NCBI GenBank assembly: GCA_002095305.1
Contig: MIEI01000048.1
Span: 1 to 36,447 of the forward strand
Source of the DNA: Pantoea brenneri
Lineage (GTDB): Bacteria; Pseudomonadota; Gammaproteobacteria; Enterobacterales; Enterobacteriaceae
DNA length: 36,447 nt
Reading direction: 5' to 3'
The notes below the pieces were generated by a model. That model saw only the letters and a program-made list of their open reading frames with translations. It was not told where the DNA came from and made no database searches. Position 1 is the stretch's first letter, and every line of letters starts with the position of its first letter. Positions 25,585-33,626 of the stretch are shown here, piece by piece. Both the position numbers and the translations under genes were made by a program.

Positions 25585-26790
25585 ATGCAACAGTCAGCAG
25601 AAAACGCAGAATTTCAGCACTGGAAGCGCAACTTATGGGTCTGTGTGCTGGGCTCTTTCAGCACCATTGTGGCCATGACGCTGCTGCTGCCGTTTTTACC
25701 GCTCTATGTTCAGCAACTTGGCGTGCAGCAGCCAGCCGCCATCGCGCGCTGGTCGGGGCTGGCCTACGGTGCCACCTTCTTTAGTGCGGCGTTGACCGCG
25801 CCGCTGTGGGGCAGGCTGGCTGACCGCTATGGCCGTAAGCTGATGCTGATCCGCGCCAGTCTCGGTATGGCCATCGCCATGTCGCTGATCGGTATGGCAA
25901 CTGCGCCCTGGCAGCTGGTGGCGCTGCGTCTGCTGGCGGGCCTGCTGGGCGGTTACGCCTCCGGCTCGACCATCCTGGTGGCGGCGCAAACCCCCAAAGG
26001 GCAGACCGGCTGGGCGCTGGGTGTATTGTCCTCCGGTATTATGGCCGGCAACGTGGTCGGGCCGCTGCTGGGCGGCGTGCTGCCGCCGCTGATCGGTATA
26101 CGTCAGACCTTCTGGTTAACCGGCGCGGTTATTTTTCTCGCCTTCCTGGCGACCACCTTTCTGCTGAAAGAGCAGCCGCGTGCTGCTGCCTCGCCCGGTG
26201 AAAATCCAGCCTCAGCACCCGCGACACCGCCGGTGAACCAGCGACTGGTGCGGCTGATGTGGCTGTCAGGCATGCTGCTGATCTTCGCCAGTATGTCGAT
26301 TGAACCGATTATCACCCTCTACGTCGGCGAGTTTGTGCAGGGCAACCATCAGATTACGCTGATCGCCGGACTGGCGATGTCGGCTGCCGCGCTGGGAACG
26401 GTGATCGCCGCACCGCGTCTCGGACGGCTGGCGGACCGCATTGGTCACTGGCGGGTGCTGACGGCAGGTTTATTGCTGAGTGCGCTGCTGCTGATCCCGC
26501 AGGCGTTTATTACCGCCGCCTGGCAACTGGTGCTGCTGCGTTTTCTGATGGGGATGGCGCTGGGTGGGCTGCTGCCGTGCATTACCGCCATTATCCGGCA
26601 TAGCGTACCGGGTTCGCAGGTCGGTCGGATGCTGGGCTATTCGACGTCGGCCCAGTATATCGGCCAGGTAACGGGCCCGCTGTTCGGCGGCCTGGTCGGG
26701 GGAACGTTTGGCATGAGGCCGGTATTTCTGGCGACCAGCGCGGTAATGCTGCTGTGCGGATGGCTCAACTGGCGCGCGATGAAAAAGTAG
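25585..26790 (+). CDS. MFS multidrug efflux transporter, MdtG-like
   Basis: A 401-residue 12-helix major facilitator of the DHA1 drug-efflux group. Signatures include FLPLYVQQLGVQ in helix 1, the loop motif GRLADRYGRKLMLIRASLGM, the antiporter motif C region SSGIMAGNVVGPLLGGVLP, and in the second half APRLGRLADRIGHWRVL, with IGQVTGPLFGGLVGGTFGMR. Spacing and wording resemble E. coli MdtG (YceE), a fosfomycin/deoxycholate pump, but identity looks moderate. A loop of ~25 Pro/Ala-rich residues (AAASPGENPASAPATPP) separates the halves. The MarA-like and LysR genes upstream may regulate it. Confidence 0.78.
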   Translation: MQQSAENAEFQHWKRNLWVCVLGSFSTIVAMTLLLPFLPLYVQQLGVQQPAAIARWSGLAYGATFFSAALTAPLWGRLADRYGRKLMLIRASLGMAIAMSLIGMATAPWQLVALRLLAGLLGGYASGSTILVAAQTPKGQTGWALGVLSSGIMAGNVVGPLLGGVLPPLIGIRQTFWLTGAVIFLAFLATTFLLKEQPRAAASPGENPASAPATPPVNQRLVRLMWLSGMLLIFASMSIEPIITLYVGEFVQGNHQITLIAGLAMSAAALGTVIAAPRLGRLADRIGHWRVLTAGLLLSALLLIPQAFITAAWQLVLLRFLMGMALGGLLPCITAIIRHSVPGSQVGRMLGYSTSAQYIGQVTGPLFGGLVGGTFGMRPVFLATSAVMLLCGWLNWRAMKK

Positions 26791-26796
26791 CACGAT

Positions 26797-26822
26797 CAAA
26801 AAAGGCGGACCGAAGTCCGCCT
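26797..26822 (-). terminator. Terminator for gcd (minus strand)
   Basis: AGGCGGAC / GTCCGCCT (26803-26810 and 26815-26822) with a 4-base loop. On the minus strand it runs into a U tract (A run 26798-26803). It lies 23 bases past the gcd stop and is shared in position with the convergent pump gene. Confidence 0.88.
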
Positions 26823-26845
26823 GATGTCAGTCCCTGAGGACGGGG

Positions 26846-29236
26846 TTATTTCTGATCTGGCAGGGCGTAGGCGATCACATAATCGCCCAGTTTGGTGCCA
26901 AACGAACCGTGACCACCGGCTGCGATGACAACGTACTGCTTGCCATTCACTTCATAGGTCATTGGCGTTGCCTGGCCACCGGCTGGCAGACGGGCTTGCC
27001 ATAACAGCTCACCGGTATCGGTGCTGAAAGCACGCAGGTAGTTGTCAGCGGTCGCTCCGATAAAGAACACTTTACCGGCGGTGGTGATAGGACCACCCAG
27101 CATTGGCATACCCATTTTGAACGGCAGTGGCACTGGCGCACTGTCACGTACCGTACCAATACGCTGTTTCCACACCACGTCGTTGGTCTTCAGATCCACC
27201 GCCGAGATGTAACCCCACGCTGGCTGTTTACACGGCAGACCAAACGGTGACAGGAACGGATTCAGCTCAACACCGTACGGTACGCCGTACTGCGGCTGAA
27301 TACCGGTTTCAGTACCTGAACCACCCTCAGCGCCTTTCGGCGGTTCGATCGGGTTGCCTGGACCGCGTGGTACCAGCTTCGAGACAAACGGCAGCGCCAT
27401 CGGGTTAGCAATCGCGATCTGACGATGTGGATCGACAGCGATGCCGCCCCATTCGAACATACCGAGGTTACCCGGGAATACCAGCGTACCCTGCTCAGAC
27501 GGCGGCGTGAACGGACCTTCATAGCGCAGGCGCTTGAAGATCACGCGGCACACCAGCTGGTCATACATCGTCGCGCCCCACATGTCCTTGTCCGTCAGAT
27601 TCTGTTTCGGACGGAAGGTCAGCTCAGAGTAAGGCTGGGTAGCAGAGACGTGGTCACCTTTCGCCGCACCCTGTGGGACTGGCGTTTCAGGTGCCGGGAC
27701 AACCGGTTTGCCGGTACGACGATCCAGCACAAAGATGTTACCGGTTTTCGCCGGCGCATAAATCACCGGTACGGTATTGCCATCTTTGTCGGTGATATCA
27801 GCCAGTGTCGGCTGCGACGGCAGGTCCATATCCCACAGGTCGTGGTGAACGGTCTGATAAGCCCATACCAGCTTGCCGGTAGTGGCGTTCAGCGCCAGCA
27901 CGCTGCTGGCATAACGTTCCTGTTCTGGCGTGCGGTTACCGCCCCAGATATCCGGCGTAGTGACGCCCATCGGCAGATAGACCGTATCCAGTTTCGGATC
28001 GTAGACCGCCGGTGCCCATGAGTTCGGGGAATTCATGGTGAAGGTGTGCTCATCGGCCGGAATCGCGTTCGGATCTTTCGCGCCCGGATCGAACACCCAC
28101 AGCAGTTTACCGGTATTCACATCAAAGCCACGGATCACGCCTGACGGCTCGCGGGTTGAGTAGTTATCGGTAACGGCGCCCGCCATCACGATGGTGGTGT
28201 TAGTAATCACCGGCGGTGACGTCGGCTCATACTGACCTGGAGTGGTCACCGGCTGTTTGTGCTGCAGATCCAGCTCGCCGTTAACGCCGAAAGACGGGCA
28301 ACGTTCGCCGGTTTCCGCATCAAGAGCAAACAGACGACCATCGTTGACCGGCAGGTAGATGCGGCGTGAGCACAGCGCAGGCTGGCTGTTAGCTGCATCG
28401 GCGGCGGCCGGAACTTCATGATAAGAGACACCGCGACAGGTAACGTGCTGGAACGTCGGGTTGACCTTCATGCCTGGATCAAATTTCCACTTCTGCTTGC
28501 CGGTGGCCGCGTCCAGTGCAAACAGGATCTGGTGTGGCGAACAGAGGTAGAGCGTGTCGCGGATCTTAATCGGCGTCACTTCATCGGTGATTTCACCTGG
28601 ATCGTTAGCGGTTTTTAAGTCGCCGGTCTGGAACTGCCAGGCGACCTGCAGCTCTTTAACGTTCTGGTGATTAATCTGTTTGAGCGGAGAGAAACGGGTC
28701 CCTTGCTGATCGCGAGCATAAGCTGGCCAGTCACCGTCCGGAATGTTGCTCAGCGGCTGGGCCTGCGGTGCGTTGTCAGCGGTTTCTGGCAGCGTACCGT
28801 TGATGACCTGCGGATCGTTAAACACCGCGTAAGCCAGCACGATAGCACTGGCAACCAGCGCCACGGCCATTGCACCCAGTGGGCCTTTGCCAACGTTGTG
28901 CAGGCTGCGCCAGACAAACGGCAGCACCAGCCAGACGCCAAAGATCACCAGTACATCGGTACGCGGTGCCAGTGCCCAGAAGTCAGTACCGACTTCCCAG
29001 ACACCCCATGCCAGCGTAGCCAGCAGCAGCAGGGCGTAAACTACCAGCGCGGCGCTGTTACGACGCCACAGCAGGAAAGCGGTGATCAGCATCGCTGCAC
29101 CGCCGACGATGTAATACCAGGAACCACCAATGGCGGCTAACCAAATACCGCCAATCAGCATAAACGCGCCCGTCAGCACTGCGAACAGCACCGTCAGGAA
29201 ACGAATTACGCCAAAAGATGAGGAGTTTTTCCCCAT
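26846..29236 (-). CDS. gcd: PQQ-dependent membrane-bound glucose dehydrogenase Gcd
   Basis: A 796-residue quinoprotein that oxidises glucose to gluconolactone in the periplasm and reduces ubiquinone. Five membrane segments fill roughly residues 1-140. The rest is an eight-bladed PQQ propeller with the blocks SPLKQINHQNVKELQVAWQF, TCRGVSYHE, YEPTSPPVITNTTIVMAG, TGKLVWAYQTVHHDLWDMDL (catalytic Asp region), VIYAPAKTGNIFVLDRRTGK, FPGNLGMFEWGGI and GGQATPMTYEVNGKQYVVIA. Length equals E. coli Gcd (796). GAGG 8 bases before ATG 29236 sets the start; the frame is open to 29278 without a better one. No pqq genes are in the window, so cofactor comes from elsewhere. Gluconate produced here is the substrate of the dehydrogenase at 8668-12510. 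Confidence 0.96.
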   Translation of the reverse strand: MGKNSSSFGVIRFLTVLFAVLTGAFMLIGGIWLAAIGGSWYYIVGGAAMLITAFLLWRRNSAALVVYALLLLATLAWGVWEVGTDFWALAPRTDVLVIFGVWLVLPFVWRSLHNVGKGPLGAMAVALVASAIVLAYAVFNDPQVINGTLPETADNAPQAQPLSNIPDGDWPAYARDQQGTRFSPLKQINHQNVKELQVAWQFQTGDLKTANDPGEITDEVTPIKIRDTLYLCSPHQILFALDAATGKQKWKFDPGMKVNPTFQHVTCRGVSYHEVPAAADAANSQPALCSRRIYLPVNDGRLFALDAETGERCPSFGVNGELDLQHKQPVTTPGQYEPTSPPVITNTTIVMAGAVTDNYSTREPSGVIRGFDVNTGKLLWVFDPGAKDPNAIPADEHTFTMNSPNSWAPAVYDPKLDTVYLPMGVTTPDIWGGNRTPEQERYASSVLALNATTGKLVWAYQTVHHDLWDMDLPSQPTLADITDKDGNTVPVIYAPAKTGNIFVLDRRTGKPVVPAPETPVPQGAAKGDHVSATQPYSELTFRPKQNLTDKDMWGATMYDQLVCRVIFKRLRYEGPFTPPSEQGTLVFPGNLGMFEWGGIAVDPHRQIAIANPMALPFVSKLVPRGPGNPIEPPKGAEGGSGTETGIQPQYGVPYGVELNPFLSPFGLPCKQPAWGYISAVDLKTNDVVWKQRIGTVRDSAPVPLPFKMGMPMLGGPITTAGKVFFIGATADNYLRAFSTDTGELLWQARLPAGGQATPMTYEVNGKQYVVIAAGGHGSFGTKLGDYVIAYALPDQK

Positions 29237-29461
29237 AATATCGACCTCGTTTCGTTGCCATAAAACACACGAAAACAACCAGATAGGTTGTTCTCAGTTA
29301 TCAAGTACAAATGATGAAGGGTGTTCTTAAATCACTCTTCCACTAAGTCAGACGATCCCTTTGTGTTAAATGTTATAGCAAAATTAGATCAAGTTTTGAT
29401 TTTTTTAGCTCAAAGCGCTTCACAAATGAAGTAATACGACATTTTATGAGGGTTTATGAGA

Positions 29462-29491
29462 CGTTAAGCGCACCGCCATGTGCCCTTAACG
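29462..29491. terminator. Imperfect hairpin downstream of the EAL-like gene
   Basis: CGTTAAGCGCAC and GTGCCCTTAACG pair with one C-C mismatch (stem 12, loop CGCCAT). It is 22 bases past the minus-strand stop at 29513. No T tract; probably a weak terminator or 3'-end structure. The rest of 29237-29461 is AT-rich and should hold the gcd promoter, which I cannot place. Confidence 0.45.
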
Positions 29492-29512
29492 CCGGAAGGC
29501 AGGATTTGTGAA

Positions 29513-29935
29513 TCAGCAGCTAATAAGTTCGCCATCCGAGCGTTGTTGTTGCCAGCCGCTGATATTTATCTCAGCAAATTGTTCCGCAGTTAAACAAGGC
29601 GACTGGCTTCGTACGATCACTTCGGCACCTTTGGCCCGAAACGGAGCCATAAAATAAGGGAAGGTGAATTTTTGATAATTGTCGTTGAAGAACGGTTCGC
29701 TTAAAACAATACCGGAAAATGGGAACGATTCCATTAATCGCCAGTCGGCGCCGGGTGGGGCAAAGTCATACAGCCAGAAACTAAATTTCTCTGCTAATTC
29801 AAGCAATGCCGCGCCATGCCTGACTAAACTGGGATAATTAATTCCGACCCGTACCCGCGCATCCTGTAAATGCAAATAGGCATCCGGCACTGCAATCATT
29901 CCCTGTAATCGAATATCCTCAACCGGAATAACCAT
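29513..29935 (-). CDS. Degenerate EAL-like domain protein, probably truncated
   Basis: A 140-residue product that resembles the C-terminal half of a degenerate EAL domain of the YdiV/CdgR type: VRVGINYPSL, ELAEKFSFWLYDFAPPGADW, FPFSGIVLSEPFFNDNY and FRAKGAEVIVRS follow the order of EAL strands and helices. The catalytic EAL, DDFGTG and metal ligands are not recognisable, so no c-di-GMP hydrolysis is expected; YdiV-type relatives bind proteins such as FlhDC instead. The frame stays open for 47 codons before ATG 29935, up to a TGA at 30079-30077, but has no ATG, GTG or TTG there, which suggests a lost start or frameshift. AT-rich compared with neighbours. The domain call is by eye and moderate. 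Confidence 0.5.
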   Translation of the reverse strand: MVIPVEDIRLQGMIAVPDAYLHLQDARVRVGINYPSLVRHGAALLELAEKFSFWLYDFAPPGADWRLMESFPFSGIVLSEPFFNDNYQKFTFPYFMAPFRAKGAEVIVRSQSPCLTAEQFAEINISGWQQQRSDGELISC

Positions 29936-30066
29936 TAATGCTGCTTCAGTGGCAATTTGATTGTGCAGTGAAATAATGTTGTGACTATTAAGTATATTGC
30001 TGCTGTCCTGGTGGTGTTGAAGATAGGGAACGCTATAGCATATGCCAGCGACGTGTCGCTCAACAT
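29935..30066 (-). CDS. Possible 43-residue ORF coupled to the EAL-like gene
   Basis: ATG 30066 opens a 43-residue frame with a hydrophobic middle (TAAIYLIVTTLF) that ends in TAA, overlapping ATG 29935 as TAATG, a common coupling arrangement. There is no ribosome-binding site, and the alternative frame over the same bases also stays open and reads on into the EAL-like protein. It may simply be the original 5' end of that gene displaced by a frameshift. Confidence 0.25.
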   Translation of the reverse strand: MLSDTSLAYAIAFPIFNTTRTAAIYLIVTTLFHCTIKLPLKQH

Positions 30067-30079
30067 GATGGATAGTTCA

Positions 30080-30499
30080 GTAACATAGGGGTTATATAAA
30101 CTGTTTTTCATTTATCTCTATGAAATGCAATATAAAAGGTGTCGTTGATAATTATTGATATAAAACGTCGCACTTTTCTGAATGCGTGAATAAATATAGA
30201 TCAACTGCATATTCTAAATCACCCCCTTTATCCGCCGAAAAAGTAAATAAATCCGCGATGAAAGAGAAAATTATTCCTTTGGCATCTGATGATTACCTGG
30301 AATATATTCATCAGTCAGGACCAATAGGCGGGTAATTATCCGGCCCGTATCCGCCGACTGCTGCCAGGCTGAACCCTTTGGCCGCACCGGCGGCGTCGAC
30401 CGGCACCGCCAGTTTCCGCATCCTGAAGCCCATCGCGCAGTCAGGCCAGGTTGACGGCACTCTCAACACCGCGCAACGACGCGGGAATCATCACTTTAA
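30080..30499. other. Gene-free region, AT-rich then GC-rich
   Basis: From 30080 to ~30330 the DNA is AT-rich with TATA-like stretches (for example GTTATATAAA at 30091-30100), likely promoter or decayed DNA. From ~30335 to 30490 it becomes GC-rich. On the minus strand that patch has an open frame ending in VGGYGPDNYPPIGPD at a TGA (30321-30319) that looks coding-like but lacks a start; it may be a gene remnant. Nothing else recognisable. Confidence 0.4.
30258..30335 (+). CDS. Candidate 25-residue small ORF
   Basis: ATG 30258 to TAA 30333-30335 encodes MKEKIIPLASDDYLEYIHQ followed by SGPIGG. The codon use is plausible for a gene and the peptide ends in Gly-Gly. No ribosome-binding site is seen and I recognise no family. 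It may be the 5' remnant of a larger gene. Confidence 0.2.
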   Translation: MKEKIIPLASDDYLEYIHQSGPIGG

Positions 30500-31753
30500 A
30501 TGGAACAGAACATGGGATTTATGGCACCTGCAGCAGAAGAGTCGCTGTGGCGACACCGGACGTTTGTCGCGTTCTGGCTGGCCCGCACCTGCTCGTCGTT
30601 TGGATTTCAGATGTTTTCAGTGGCGATCAGCTGGCAGATTTACGCCCTGACCAACAGTGCGCTGGCGTTAGGCATGATCGGATTGATGCAGTTTATGCCC
30701 TCGGTGCTACTGGCATTACCTGCCGGACACCTGGCCGATCAGTACGATCGACGTCGCATCGTGCTGTTCGGCCAGCTGGTCGAGTTTGCCGCCCTGCTGG
30801 CGCTGGTGGTGCTGACGCTGTTCCATTCAGTCGATAAAACCGCCCTGTGGGGACTGGTGTTTATGATCGCCGTCGCCAAAGCGCTGGAGTGGCCCGCCAT
30901 GTCCTCGATGCTGCCGTCGCTGGTGCCGCCCGGCATTCTGGCGCGCGCTATGGCGATGAATTCAGTCGGCGGACAGGCGGCGGTAATTGTCGGACCGACC
31001 CTTGGCGGCCTGCTCTACGTGGCAGGCCCGGAAGTGGTGTATGGCGTCTCCGGGCTGTTCTACTTTATCTCGCTAACGCTGGTCAGCCTGCTGCGCTATC
31101 AGCGTCCCAGTCAGCCACGGCTGCCGATGAACATGAAGAACCTGTTTGCAGGTATTCACTTCATCCGTGAGCGCAAAGATGTGCTGGGGGTGATCTCGCT
31201 TGACCTGTTTGCGGTGCTGCTGGGCGGAGCCACCGCGCTGCTGCCGATCTTTGCTAAAGATATTCTGCATACCGGCCCGTGGGGATTAGGCATGCTGCGC
31301 GGTGCGCCCTCTGTGGGTGCGCTGCTGGTGGGTATCTGGCTGAGTCGTCACAAGCTGGATAAGCATGTCGGGATGATTATGTTCGGGTCGGTGGCCGGGT
31401 TTGGTGTCGCTACGCTGGTGTTCGCGCTCTCCAGCCAGCTGTGGCTGTCGCTGCTGGCGCTGGCCGCGCTGGGTGGGTTTGATATGGTCAGCATGGTGAT
31501 CCGCGGTGCGCTGGTGCAGCTCGATACGCCCGATGCGATGCGCGGGCGGGTCAATGCGGTTAACGCCATTTTCATCAACACTTCTAATCAACTGGGTGAA
31601 TTTGAGTCGGGGCTGCTGGCGGCCTGGCTGGGTGCAGTACCGGCGGTGGCGATTGGTGGTATCGGTACGCTGGTGGTGGTGGCGCTGTGGATGAAACTGT
31701 TCCCGCATTTACGCCGGCGTCAGAAACTGGAGAATGAGGTCGATCCGGTTTAA
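30500..31753 (+). CDS. MFS exporter, EntS-like (DHA3 group)
   Basis: A 417-residue 12-helix major facilitator of the EntS/MFS_3 type. Motifs: FVAFWLARTCSSFGFQMFSV in helix 1, GHLADQYDRRRIV in loop 2-3, SLVPPGILARAMAMNSVGGQ, GPTLGGLLYVAGPE, a central loop with LPMNMKNLFAGIHFIRERK, and RGALVQLDTPDAMRGRVNAV. EntS exports enterobactin, but no siderophore genes are nearby, so substrate is unknown. The frame can start at ATG 30500, 30512 or 30521; GGA 6 bases before 30512 slightly favours that one. Confidence 0.8.
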   Translation: MEQNMGFMAPAAEESLWRHRTFVAFWLARTCSSFGFQMFSVAISWQIYALTNSALALGMIGLMQFMPSVLLALPAGHLADQYDRRRIVLFGQLVEFAALLALVVLTLFHSVDKTALWGLVFMIAVAKALEWPAMSSMLPSLVPPGILARAMAMNSVGGQAAVIVGPTLGGLLYVAGPEVVYGVSGLFYFISLTLVSLLRYQRPSQPRLPMNMKNLFAGIHFIRERKDVLGVISLDLFAVLLGGATALLPIFAKDILHTGPWGLGMLRGAPSVGALLVGIWLSRHKLDKHVGMIMFGSVAGFGVATLVFALSSQLWLSLLALAALGGFDMVSMVIRGALVQLDTPDAMRGRVNAVNAIFINTSNQLGEFESGLLAAWLGAVPAVAIGGIGTLVVVALWMKLFPHLRRRQKLENEVDPV

Positions 31754-31813
31754 TAACCGGCGTTGGGATTAGGTGAGGGGATTTGTGCGGCAGTGGACCA
31801 TGACGCAGGCTCA

Positions 31814-31993
31814 GGAAACATACGCCTTGCGCAAAGATGCAAAAAAACGCCATCCCTGGCAGGCTCAGCGCGGGCGATTACGCACCTCATCCCTGAAGTG
31901 CGCCCGTAGCCGGGCCAACGCGTTGCGTTGTTCAAAAACGCTCCCGGCGTTTTTGTCCCCGGCCCGCGCTGCTTTGCTGCAGGCGTATGTTCC
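31814..31993. mobile_element. MITE-like element with long imperfect inverted ends
   Basis: The left end (31814-31851) begins GGAAACATACGCCTTGCGCA; the right end, reverse-complemented (31993-31946), begins GGAACATACGCCTGCAGCA. Both then have GCAAAG and, further in, AAAAACGCC, so about 35-45 bases of each end are related. The 180-bp element carries no gene and has an internally folded GC-rich centre (GGGCGATTACGCAC facing GTGCGCCC). No target-site duplication is obvious. The family is not identified. Confidence 0.45.
31933..31955. terminator. Bidirectional terminator-type hairpin
   Basis: CAAAAACGC (31933-31941) and GCGTTTTTG (31947-31955) form a 9-bp perfect stem with a 5-base loop; the A and T runs are in the stem, so either strand can be terminated. 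It is inside the MITE-like element, between the EntS-like gene and the convergent oxidoreductase. Confidence 0.6.
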
Positions 31994-32190
31994 CCTCGCT
32001 TTAGTTTGTTTGTGTCCAGAGCCTATCTGCGGCCCTTGAGAGTCCTGTAATAAGGCAGGAAAATCTGGAGGTAAGATGATCTTCGTAAGCGAAGTGGTAA
32101 CTGGCCCGAAGGCCAGTTCAGGAAGCGACCAGTCATACTGCCATTCAAATCCCTGGGCCAGAGGGGGAAGCTGACCCGCAGGTGGGGCCA
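31994..32190. other. Structured intergenic DNA with tandem hairpins
   Basis: No gene is supported. Two short hairpins follow each other: CTTCG-TAAG-CGAAG (32081-32094) and AACTGGCC-CGAA-GGCCAGTT (32099-32118). A third, GGGGCC-ATCA-GGCCCC (32184-32199), is followed by GGTTTTT and could stop plus-strand transcription; it overlaps the stop codon of the minus-strand oxidoreductase. A minus-strand open frame across this stretch and the MITE-like element has no coding character. Confidence 0.45.
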
Positions 32191-33348
32191 TCAGGCCCCG
32201 GTTTTTCCCAGGTTGGCGTCAAATGTTAGCCAGCTTTCACGCATATCCACTACGCTGCGGGTTTTGCGGGCCTCATCGATTTTTATGGCGGTGAGGCCCG
32301 CTTCCAGCGCGTCCACCACTGAAACTTTCAGCGGTGTTCCCTGTTTAATGTGTTTCACGATCTCTTCCGCCATCAGCGCGTCAGCGCCGTAGTGGCCATC
32401 GTACGCATTGCCGCTGTAGGCGGTATCGACCTCTTTCTCGCCGCTGCGCGCATTGTGAACGCGGAAGTAGTTACGGACGAAATCGCCCTCAGCCATGCCG
32501 TCAGTGCCGATCACGCAGAAGCGACGGAACTCATCCGGCACGTTAAGGTTGGCGTGAAAGGCAAGGGTGGCGCCACCGGCATACTCAATCAGCGCGGTCT
32601 GGTAATCGACAATGTCGGCATCGCTGTTGAATACTGCGTCGGTACTGGACCAGCCGCTGGGCTTAATGTGATAGACCTCTGAGTCGGCGGTCACCGCGCC
32701 CTGTGGCGCATGGGCTGGCGTGAAGGATTTGCGGCCGCCAAAGCTGGCGACCCGCACCGGGCGCTGCTGCATTAAGCCCTGATAGAGGTCGATGTCGTGG
32801 CAGCACTTTTCCAGAATATAAGGGCCGGCATATTTTTCCAGCCGCCGCCAGTCGCGCTGGAAGAAGGCACCGTGATAAGGCTTGATATGTTCTGTGGCTT
32901 CAATTGAGGTGATCTCGCCCAGCCGACCGGCGTCACGCGCCGCCAGCAGATCGTGATAGAGCGGTGAATAGCGCAGTACCAGACCGACCAGAATGCGCGC
33001 CTCGCCATACTGACGCACCAGCTTCGCCATCTCCATGGTCTGCTGTTCGTTGATCACCACCGGTTTTTCAGTAAACACGGTGTAGCCCGCAGCCAGCGCC
33101 TGGCCGACATGCTCAAGATGCAAAAAGTTGGGCGAGCCGACCAGCACCACATCCATCCCGCCGTGCTGCAGCAGGGCTTCAATCGAATCGAACGACTGGC
33201 CGGGATCGATAGCAAAACTGTGCAGATTGGGCAGTCCGGCGGGGGCCGGATCGTAATAACCTACCACGGAGAAGGCGTCGTCGGCGTTGTTGAACTCTTT
33301 GATAACGTGGGACAGACGAAAGCCGAGACCGATAATGCCTACTTTCAT
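32191..33348 (-). CDS. Gfo/Idh/MocA-family oxidoreductase
   Basis: A 385-residue NAD(P)-dependent sugar-type dehydrogenase. The N-terminal Rossmann domain has MKVGIIGLGFRLSHV, with the second and third Gly of the GxGxxG motif altered, as in some members. The family motif FTEKPVVINEQQT (EKP) lies near residue 95. The C-terminal substrate domain includes GAFFQRDWRRLEKYAGPYIL, EKCCHDIDLYQGL (catalytic CHDID-type motif) and HANLNVPDEFRRFCVIGTDG. Substrate unknown; family members oxidise sugars, inositols or amino-sugar derivatives. ATG 33348 is chosen because the Rossmann strand begins there; the upstream open frame to 33393 is unrelated. It is divergent from the kinase/ROK pair and probably coregulated. 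Confidence 0.88.
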   Translation of the reverse strand: MKVGIIGLGFRLSHVIKEFNNADDAFSVVGYYDPAPAGLPNLHSFAIDPGQSFDSIEALLQHGGMDVVLVGSPNFLHLEHVGQALAAGYTVFTEKPVVINEQQTMEMAKLVRQYGEARILVGLVLRYSPLYHDLLAARDAGRLGEITSIEATEHIKPYHGAFFQRDWRRLEKYAGPYILEKCCHDIDLYQGLMQQRPVRVASFGGRKSFTPAHAPQGAVTADSEVYHIKPSGWSSTDAVFNSDADIVDYQTALIEYAGGATLAFHANLNVPDEFRRFCVIGTDGMAEGDFVRNYFRVHNARSGEKEVDTAYSGNAYDGHYGADALMAEEIVKHIKQGTPLKVSVVDALEAGLTAIKIDEARKTRSVVDMRESWLTFDANLGKTGA

Positions 33349-33626
33349 GTTAAACCCCTGATCCTGAAATCGGATAACGCAGAACCCGCCCAAAGCCAGG
33401 CGTGGCTGTTGATAATCTGACCATCAACTTATTACGATGGAAAAACTAATGTCAATATCGGCCTGCATGTTTTGCGAAGGTGTTTTTTGTTATCTTTATG
33501 TAAAACAAAGAAAAACAGGCTATCTTTAATTACCATATTTATTTGTTATTGCGATTTAAGTTTTTTTCCCCTATCGTTCGCTGATTATGGCGACAACTCT
33601 GAATCTGTGGAGGCGGGAGGAAGCGC

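Noticed and set aside
29237..29461. Sigma-70 and CRP/FNR sites for gcd
   Set aside because: Several TATA-like and TTGA-like words occur, but none gives correct -35/-10 spacing and no full CRP or FNR palindrome is present.
30378..30837. Plus-strand ORFs of 90 and 128 residues
   Set aside because: They overlap the EntS-like gene in other frames; the conserved transporter frame accounts for the sequence.
31865..32191. 108-residue minus-strand ORF
   Set aside because: It spans the MITE-like element and tandem hairpins and shows no domain or ribosome-binding site.
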